From positions 1 through 64,000 of the forward strand of contig VICG01000002.1 of the NCBI GenBank assembly GCA_008692225.1: DNA of 64,000 bases, given 5' to 3'. A program made the position numbers and the translations under genes. The DNA comes from Monilinia fructicola. Its lineage: Eukaryota > Ascomycota > Leotiomycetes > Helotiales > Sclerotiniaceae. The notes below the pieces were generated by a model. It was not told the DNA's origin. It made no database searches and was given only the letters and a program-made list of their open reading frames with translations. Positions 56,420 through 64,000 of the stretch are shown here, in pieces. Each line of letters opens with the position of its first letter. Positions within the stretch are counted from its first letter, which is position 1.

Positions 56420-57700
56420 ATTGATTTCTAATTGAGGCGGGGAAGATGGGTTATGAATTGATGATATGGGTTACTAGTAGTGGCATGTCTTTTTTCTTCA
56501 CGGAACGGAAAACATAAGGAGGGTGCTTGCTTGGTGTCTTTTTTATTTTCGATATCCTTCTGTGGCGACCAATAGTATCATTCAATGAACGTTAGTATTT
56601 GATGAATTCAGCATAATGATTTTCAAGCTTGAACACCGGTTCACCATTTTCCCTTTTGAGTTTTGGTCACACTCCTAACTAATGAAGAACCGAAAAAAAG
56701 GGGCCCCAATTTAGTTCCTGAAATTTAGTCTTTGGGTCAACCATTCCTGTAGTAGGTATCCTAATGTCAATTATCTGAATATCATTCGTATACATTTCAT
56801 TTACTCATCAAATGCACCGTGTATCTCATTCGGGTAGAGAGGTCCATCGATACAGATTCCTCTTTCGTGTTGCGAGTAGTAATTACGAAGCGGATTTTGA
56901 TTACGCCCCACTTTAGTAATGTCTGCGTATTCGTTTTGTAATTTAGGTACTTATTATTTTTATCCTATTAGAATATGTAGTATTGAGCTCTATCCTGTGT
57001 GAAGTATTTATTTTTGTATTGGATGCTGGATATTAAATGTTTTCTCTCACCAATAATCTACGGAAGTACAAAAATTTGATGATTTCTCAGAATGTAGCCT
57101 CTAATCTCACTTATTTGAGAGGCCATCAATATCTACGGCTATGGTCATATGATGTTATATGATAATTGCGTATGAGAATCAAAGAGAGAACCGCAATATC
57201 ATCCATCCACTTTAATACTAACCTACCCTACCCCCTCCCATGACGGCTCGTCTCAAGGATACGATATTAACCGTTGGTGGGCTGGCGGTCGTCGATGCGG
57301 TGCATCTTATTTTTTGTTGGCGCTCACACTCCCCTGACGAGTTGAATTTAATTTCGTGAGAAATCCCATATGTTTTCGTTGTGTCCTGTTTACTGAATGT
57401 TTCTCGTACAGCATGCACGGTGATTGATTGTCGCTCTGTCGGTGGGATATTGATCGGACGATGGTCGATTTGTGAGTCATTGAGTGATCTTCATTGCGGG
57501 GTTTGTGGATGTGATAAGCGATAGCGATGTTATGGGGACGGGGTGGAATGAGTTGTTACTGGAATGGATGGATATGCAATGTAATGTGATCGTAAATCAT
57601 GGATCTGTAGATTATCTTGTCTCGCTGGCTTGTATCAATAACCTAATATCCATAACATCCATGGATCTAATCACTTGCTTGCTCATTTACACACTTGCTA
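56420..57700. other. Intergenic, no gene seen
   Basis: This is AT-leaning sequence without supported frames or clear repeats. Confidence 0.45.
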
Positions 57701-57749
57701 GTTCCAGACTACTGCCTACATATATCACCTGAGTAAGTTTGAGTCATGA

Positions 57750-59400
57750 GATCTTCTGTGGCAAGACGTAAGTAGATCTGTTCTAAGCTTAGCTTGGGGT
57801 CTGCTGCTTGTAGTTTGTGATTTGTTGCACACCTGGATCTTCTCGGCACTTGTTAGCTTGGATCCTTCCTTATCCACCCAACGGCCTTTAGCTCTGGAGA
57901 TCGTTCGTGGTTTCATTTCCTGGTGTTCTTGGCGCTGCTAAAGCTTGCACAGCGGATTGCTTTTTGCCCATCTTCGTATTCGTGGCATTTGTCCGCTTGG
58001 GTTGTTTTGGTTTGGGTCCTCTTGGCTTGGGTTATTCTGGTTTGGGTCGTCTTAGCTTGGATGTCAGCTTCTGATCTAGGTACTTTTAGGATTGGTATAT
58101 GGTTGATTATGGCATATCTTAGAGTGCTTGGCACTTCTAGGTTTGTTATAATCGTTTTGTTGAATGTCTGGATCTTCCGGCAGTTGTTTTTAGCTCTGAT
58201 ACTTCCAGTTTCTATACTTCTAGCTCCAGTAGGTTTCTAATTACTATTGTAGTCTTGAAATTCTCCACATTTGTTAGATTGACTCTTTTGGACCTGTGTT
58301 GTGATTAGTTTCTGTCGTATTCCAAATAGTGGTATTCCAAATAGTGGTCCGAATACCGGTCCGTATGAATTATTTTGAATATATATTCGTATAGAATATC
58401 GAATCATATATTATCAGAAAGTATATTAAAATACTGGCATTTATTCTAGAATGAGTATTTAAAATTCTGATTAGACTTAGATTATCATTCCAGATTCTAA
58501 TCAAGCATAAGATGCTTATTCCAAATGAAATCCTAGTATTTTAATGTTTCTAACAGTATCAAGTTCTATGATATCCTCTAAAATGCATATAAAAAATGGC
58601 AATGAAAGGTCCGATATCAGCCATCGTTTCGCTGGCGTGTACTAATTACAACAATGCTTTTGACTTCGTTTCACTCCTTTTGGCTCCTTTTGACTCGGTA
58701 AACATAATATTATTGTATAACTTGGTGCTATTGGTACTCTAAATCTGATAAATTCATTCTGTTGCATAACGAGATATTCTCGGCATTTGAATTTAGCTCC
58801 ATACTTCTGATTTTGGCCCGTCTATGTTCTGCATAACATTTATTGTTTAGCGTCTAGATTTTCTCGGTATTTGTTTTAGCTTGGATAATTATACCCTTGA
58901 TACTTCTAGTTGAGATATCTTCATTTGCATACATCTTGTTGCATATCTCAAATCCTTGGCATTTGATTTAGCTCCAGCTTTCTAATTCCTATCTCAGAGA
59001 TCTTTGACGTAGGGGATCTTTCATGTGGATGCTTCTAGTTCCGGTATATTCTTTTGTTGCATATCTGAAATTCCGGGCAGTTGCTTTTAGCTGGGGACTA
59101 TTGATTCTAAACACTTTTAGCTTCATTATATCAGAATGTTGCATATCTAGAAATTCGGGGAGTTGTCTTTCGCTTCAACGCTATCAGCTTTGGTACTTCT
59201 AGCTTCGGTTGTTTGAGGATGGACATGTGTCAATAACGTCAATACTACGAGTTTTGGGATATTCATCGTTGAAATTACATAATGTTGCGTGATCATCTGC
59301 GTATTTACGACATTCTTGAAGCGGACCTTCTGAGCTTCGATACTTTTAGCGTTCATCTTCTTAATATTGAAAGTACCATTGGTGGATGTTTTGAGCTTTG
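57750..59400. repeat. Degenerate tandem array, units of about 100 bases
   Basis: Phrases recur every 90-120 bases in the same order: GTTGCATATCT, then GGATCTTCTCGGCA or close, then GTTTTAGCT, then ATACTTCTAG. Copies are seen near 57820, 58145, 58750, 58840, 58945, 59050 and 59130. A shorter inner repeat, CTTGGTTTGGGT-like, is near 57990-58060. The frame 57923-58240 is open only because of this repetition. No coding reading is supported. Confidence 0.6.
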
Positions 59401-60057
59401 GCTAAATGGATGATAATGACTCCTATCGCATGGTCCTTTGATGTTTTAGTATATTGATTTGTAGAACTGTCTTTGATGGAGAGACTTTTTATGAGTAAAT
59501 CAGGATTCAGAAGTAAGGTATCAAGAGCCATGTGCTCATCAAGGTTTATTTGTTACTTCCCTGATATTCCCTTCTTCCAAGGCATATCGATGACATGCCA
59601 CATTTGAGTAATTATCCACGACATGCTATTGAAGGTTACAACCTCCAATGACAGATGTCTCTCAAATCACACTTTCAAAGGTGGAGTTTTGTTGTGTAAA
59701 TGAAGACGCAAATTTAACTGAAAACAATGCAAAACTGAAATATAGAAGCATCTGGATGATCTATCCTTTAAGAGAGCATGATCTACCACGTTCCCCATGA
59801 ACCACCGCAAAATTAAGAAAGATTAACAAGATAGAATCATTCAATGATAAGCTAGTTTTCGCCTTGAGCCACTCAGGGTACTCTCGCTTTTGATTGGGCA
59901 ATTAAGCGAAGATCTACTCGGCCAGATTCTAACCAATGTGTTGAGAAGTACTAATTAAGAGAAATCTAATATCTCTTTCTGAATTACCTGATCTAATTGA
60001 TCCTAAAACACCGTTTGAATATCTTTTCATCCCTTCAAACTTTAATACAGTTATAAT

Positions 60058-60059
<2 letters not shown>

Positions 60060-60114
<55 letters not shown>
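60060..60114 (+). repeat. Poly-T run (55 bases)
   Basis: This is one uninterrupted run of about 55 T. It ends 50 bases before an inverted family A LTR. The length is unreliable. On the other strand it gives a false poly-Lys ORF. Confidence 0.9.
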
Positions 60115-60119
<5 letters not shown>

Positions 60120-60164
60120 ACAAAACTAATCTTTCTAGTGGTTTTGATATTCGATTTATACATC

Positions 60165-60311
60165 TGTGACGGTCGACACGGAAGGAGTCGGTGATGGAGC
60201 CGACACCCTTGGCGTGTCGGCAAGAGCGGCTGGAACAGCATTAGCTATAAGTAGACAGCGTTAGCTAGTTTAATGAAGATCAGCTTTTACCACGATACAC
60301 GTTTCCTGCCA
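60165..60311 (-). mobile_element. Solo LTR, family A, inverted copy
   Basis: This 147-bp element starts TGTGACGGTCGACACGGAAG and ends GTTTCCTGCCA. It is flanked by a perfect 5-bp duplication, ACATC, at 60160-60164 and 60312-60316. It is the reverse complement of the family A element at 3458-3811, with the same GATCAGCTTT and ATAAGTAGACAGC stretches. Confidence 0.88.
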
Positions 60312-60455
60312 ACATCTCTCAGATTCCATTTTCAAAACCTTTAATCGATAATGAAATACATATAGAATAGAAGCCTTACTTTCGGCCAAGTTTCATTGTT
60401 ATATAATGGAAAATGAACTAAAAACTACATATTAAGACGAGATTCATAGGATGTG

Positions 60456-60605
60456 TGTTCCATGCAGGCAGAAAACATGAATCGTAGCAAAGCTGATCTT
60501 CAGTAAGTCTACCTAATCTGTCTACTTATAAGCTATGCTAGCTATATCGCTCCTGCCAAAATGTTGGTTATGTTGCCATCGTCTCCTTCCGTGACGACCG
60601 TTACA
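60456..60605 (+). mobile_element. Solo LTR, family A, direct copy
   Basis: This 150-bp element starts TGTTCCATGCAGGCAGAAAA and ends GACGACCGTTACA. The perfect 5-bp duplication ATGTG lies at 60451-60455 and 60606-60610. With the inverted copy 144 bases upstream it forms a large inverted repeat, but the two have different target duplications and so are independent insertions. Confidence 0.88.
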
Positions 60606-61294
60606 ATGTGCATGCTACGCGCAGGCTGTGGGAGCTATCATAAAATAGAGTTCAATTGAATCTTTGAAATCTATAATTGAAGATCGTAGGACCTATTGAA
60701 AGTGCTAGGAATACGTGCACGTGCGCATGAGCGGACGAGACCGGGCGATCCCAAGCGGCATCCGGCCACGGAAAACATGCAGATTTCGTGAGAGTGTACA
60801 GAAAAACATTGGCATGCAATTAGAAATTAAATCACATTTAAGGATAGTTAAAATAAAATAAAGAGTGTAAGATTTAGAAGAAGAGTATGGCTTTCAACAA
60901 AATTAGTTCAAGTTACAAAAATATAAGTGAAAATAGTTAGTAGACGCTTTACCTTAGTCAAAGTATTATACGAAATTTACGGTTTTGGTAAATTGAGAAT
61001 ATATGGCTAACTAATCTACACCCTCCCGATGAATCATCCAAAATCGCATAGCTTGGATATCTTTGTGTACGCGGTAGACTAATTCAATAAAGAATTTGCT
61101 AAAGTTGAGTAAATTTCTCCACCCCCGTGACAATCTTGGGAATTCCTCTCTATTACTCTTCCTCCACTTATGCTTGTCTATTGATTCAGTACGTCTGATG
61201 TTTTCCTATTAGTGAGGGTTAATTGGAGATTCCTTGCAACTACTGATTTGCGAGTTATCACCGGGTTTGAGATTGACTATGTGTTTTCGCGGCC

Positions 61295-62277
61295 TTAGAA
61301 ATCATCAAGGGAAAGCCCATTACAAGAATGCTGAATCTCGTGAATATCATCCACCAGAGAACTTCTCTTATTCAAATGGCACTTTCCTTCTACAAACGCA
61401 TGGTTTTCCCGGTTAGACTGCTTCCATTGACAAGGGGAAATAAGCTTTATTCCCTTGATATTCCTGCACAATAATGGAGGCGAGATTCCATTGAAAGGGG
61501 GAGGAGCCCATCTATTTAGTCCCGTTGTTGCGAGGCCTCTCATTAGAGAACCTAGCATCATGGAATCGCATTCTTCTCGATAGGTTGATGTGATTTCACG
61601 CGATAACTGGTGCAGACGATGACAATCTTCAAATCGAGACGTGCATAGCTGTTGGGTCTCAAAATTTTGGATCATGTCAGTGATTGAGTTGAGGCAGGCT
61701 ACAATCAGCTTTTCTCGACCTGTATCAATTGCTTCTGCATTCGTAGTAAGTTAGCGTTTTGATAACAATTAAAAGTAGAAAGAGAAATTTGGGGGCGATA
61801 GAAAGACGTACCAACAACTTTATCCGGAATCGGAAGATCAACTCCATAATCTCTGAGCCGGGTAGAAAGAGGCTTTTTGACTTGGACTATGAGGAGTCGA
61901 GTGAAATATCTGAAAGATATGTCTAGTTTGAAAACCCAGGCTATACAAAGCCAGATTAGAACCCTATCATCATTAACTCCGTAAAAGTAACTTTCGCCCA
62001 TCAAGGCGTCAATCCAGATACTTGAAATGATCGCGACGGCATCATGCATCTGATATTTGTCAACCAAAACTGCAAAATCGCAAAGACTTTGCAAATTGAT
62101 TACCAAAGGAACCTCGGTGTCTAAGCAATGGATAATATTGACCAGCAACAAAAATGCATCGGGATTATCATCGGGTAGTGGAACGTTGATTAAACCTGTC
62201 GTATGTAACTTTTTGCCTTCCTTGAACCCGTTTGGATACCGAAACATCGCTTTGAATACTGGGGAAACTAACATCAT
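61295..62277 (-). CDS. BTB-domain protein, probably N-terminally damaged
   Basis: Exons are 62277-61812 and 61734-61295, joined in phase 1 by a 77-base intron at the same place as in the BTB gene at 48375. The model gives 301 residues from an internal Met. Similar segments are MLVSPVFKAMFRYPNGFKEG, INVPLPDDNPDAFLLLVNII, CDFAVLVDKYQMHDAV, LIWLCIAWVFKLDISFRYF and DLPIPDKVV. The same frame continues upstream as ESSRVTTELQEVKFLVSSKH and DADGDCIFCLQRVVQKSIES, the missing start of the BTB fold, but is cut by TAA at 62371-62373, which would be Gln with C to T. No upstream ATG is obvious. It is either a pseudogene or a gene that starts at the internal Met with a truncated domain. Confidence 0.6.
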
Positions 62278-62599
62278 GTGTTTCGAAGATACGAGAAATT
62301 TTACTTCTTGAAGTTCAGTGGTGACTCTTGAACTCTCTGAGATGCTGTCATCATCGACTATCTTCAGAATTTAAATGTCAACATCGAGATCTTGAGCTGC
62401 TTCATTCTCTTCTTCGGTTCTTTCACTCTCAATAGATTTCTGCACCACACGCTGAAGACAAAAGATGCAGTCGCCATCAGCATCGATGATATTTCCTTCG
62501 CTTATCTTGAATGAGATAGCAGTATTAAAAATGTCGAAAGTTTGGGTTTGATATTGAGATAATATGAATTAGTTTTGATTTTTCCTGGTTATTTCTTGG

Positions 62600-64000
62600 T
62601 AGAAGATGATTTTTCGAGGTTAGCTCCAGCGGGAGTAGCAAGTTAAATAGTAGAATAAACAAATGCAATACCGCGCGGGGTGAAATGTACGGTTTTGATG
62701 CGGCAAAATATATGGCATCAGATTGTTAATCCGCTCAATGTCTCGGCGATGTCGTTACGGTCTATCTCGAATCTAAGGGGTATAGCTTGGAGACAAAGCC
62801 ATTTTTCGCGTACCGTCCTGGTTGAAGTAGAAGAGTTTCGGAAGTTCTATTTATTTTCTAGATGATATTTTAATGTCTGCCAAAATCAATCCAGAGGGCG
62901 CGAAAGGTTCTGGTAATTACAGCCAAAATAGCACCTGTGACAGGTTTTCCAGAGAAAGGATGAATAATCATCAATGATTCAATCCTACTCCTGATACTTT
63001 GAAGTTCTGTTTCTTAATATGATGCTTTTAGAAGTAATCATAGGCAACTTGTGCAAGCACTTTGCATGACGGTAGTTTGAACCTCTGAATTTCAATTTGG
63101 ATCACTATCGCACCCAGACGACTGAACTTTCTCTCTAACTAAGGTATTTGCTGTTGCATTTGGGAGCGAAAAGAAGCCTCCGAGATATTGAATTCTGATA
63201 TTTCCTCAATCTTGCTTTTCGAAGAACTAATTATGTAGACCTTCCAATGAACCTTCAGGTAGACTTACTGAAGATAGGATCTGGAAGAGGTGATGCTGCC
63301 CATTCTTCTTTTTACTCGACTAATATTCCTCAGATACACCAGGTGTAAAACTTATCACAAGAAACGCTGGATATTTACTGAATTCCTCATCCATCTTGAA
63401 TACGCAAGCTATAAAGATCCACGAAAAAGTAATTTGAGTGCCTTCATTTGAAACAACTTCCTTCTCAAATCAAGTTTCCGCTTCCAATTTCCGGCTCTTT
63501 GATTTCCCAGGGAGCAACTTCTTGTTCCTGTGTAGAATCAAGGACATCTTATTGTTTCCGCTGATGATTGCAGTTTTGGATAACATCTCCAAGTCATAAA
63601 TTTGAGCCTTCACAGTAACATGGTGTACTTACATACGTTACGTGTGAACCCTGGCATGTTCGGTATTTCTTGAAGATGACTGGGATTTCCGCCAGGATCT
63701 GTAGATCTATGTTCGCCGGTAAATGTTCCCATGACTATGAATGATATTGAATAGAATGTTTCAGAGCGACTGGATCGTCATCAAACATAACTTCCACATG
63801 AAAATGCTTTTTCACTGTTTCACCTTCGCCATACCTTTCAGTAGGATTGTTTTGAAAACTGATGAAATGACCGCTATTTCATTTGAAGAAAAAATTCGAT
63901 AATCTTAAAATTCATCTTCTTTGTACCGTGTGAAAACGAGCATTGAGATTGGCGTGGGAGGGGAGGGGAGAGGAGATACAGGTGATAAGATGAGTGCTAA
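62600..64000. other. No gene seen to the window end
   Basis: Short frames only (the longest, 62680-62865, is unsupported). A purine-rich GGGAGGGGAGGGGAG stretch lies at 63957-63972. A gene starting beyond the window cannot be excluded. Confidence 0.4.

Noticed and set aside
59929..60123. Minus-strand frame with a poly-Lys run
   Set aside because: The lysines are the 55-base T run read on the other strand; nothing else supports a gene.
60165..60605. One foldback or MITE element with long inverted repeats
   Set aside because: Each arm has its own distinct perfect 5-bp duplication and TG...CA ends, so these are two LTR insertions.

Overview
The window is the end of a chromosome of a filamentous ascomycete. 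It opens with CCCTAA telomere repeats (G-strand TTAGGG read inward from the other strand). Genes carry short GT-AG introns of roughly 50-140 bases with CTAAC-like branch sites. AT-rich, TpA-rich dead repeats look like the product of repeat-induced point mutation (RIP). The mix of 2EXR, BTB and AA9 proteins and a small cysteine-rich secreted protein suggests a plant-associated Leotiomycete such as a member of the Sclerotiniaceae. That placement is inference from protein style; nothing was searched.

Layout. 1-6000: telomere, a short 45-bp tandem repeat, then a mutated subtelomeric array of about four units near 1 kb, interrupted by a TIR transposon remnant (813-1621) and a solo LTR that itself holds a second solo LTR (3458-3811 with 3611-3772). 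6443-8227: two unrecognised genes. 8727-18230: a normal gene block holding AP-2 sigma, a double zinc-knuckle protein, a 2EXR protein, histidinol-phosphate aminotransferase and a small secreted cysteine-rich protein. 18600-27700: about 9 kb with almost no genes, containing a 2-kb AT-rich TIR element (21455-23475) with another solo LTR. 27713-32986: a coiled-coil protein, a conserved developmental-regulator-like protein, the splicing factor SNU23 and the diphthamide enzyme DPH5. 33100-38500: decayed genes and simple repeats. 39039-45312: a Zn2Cys6 regulator facing away from a monocarboxylate-type MFS transporter, with a 989-bp AT-rich TIR element between them. 46502-49507: an AA9 polysaccharide monooxygenase and a BTB protein. 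50185-56412: a gene relic, a small His-rich protein and the eisosome protein PIL1. 57700-62400: a degenerate tandem array, a 55-base T run, two more solo LTRs and a second, damaged BTB gene.

Most genes are independent housekeeping or accessory genes. Possible functional groupings are the divergent regulator/transporter pair, and the secreted set (AA9 enzyme and cysteine-rich protein), which could act outside the cell on plant material. Gene models were built by hand from splice signals and reading-frame continuity. Three otherwise intact genes (2EXR, HIS5-type, Zn2Cys6) each have one single-base frame break in a short homopolymer, which may be sequencing error. Several pseudogenes have stops that each correspond to a Gln codon with C changed to T. 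I found no clearly new molecular system. The most notable observations are the nested solo LTRs with intact target duplications, the PIL1 start codon split by an intron, and the signs of RIP-like decay in subtelomeric genes.
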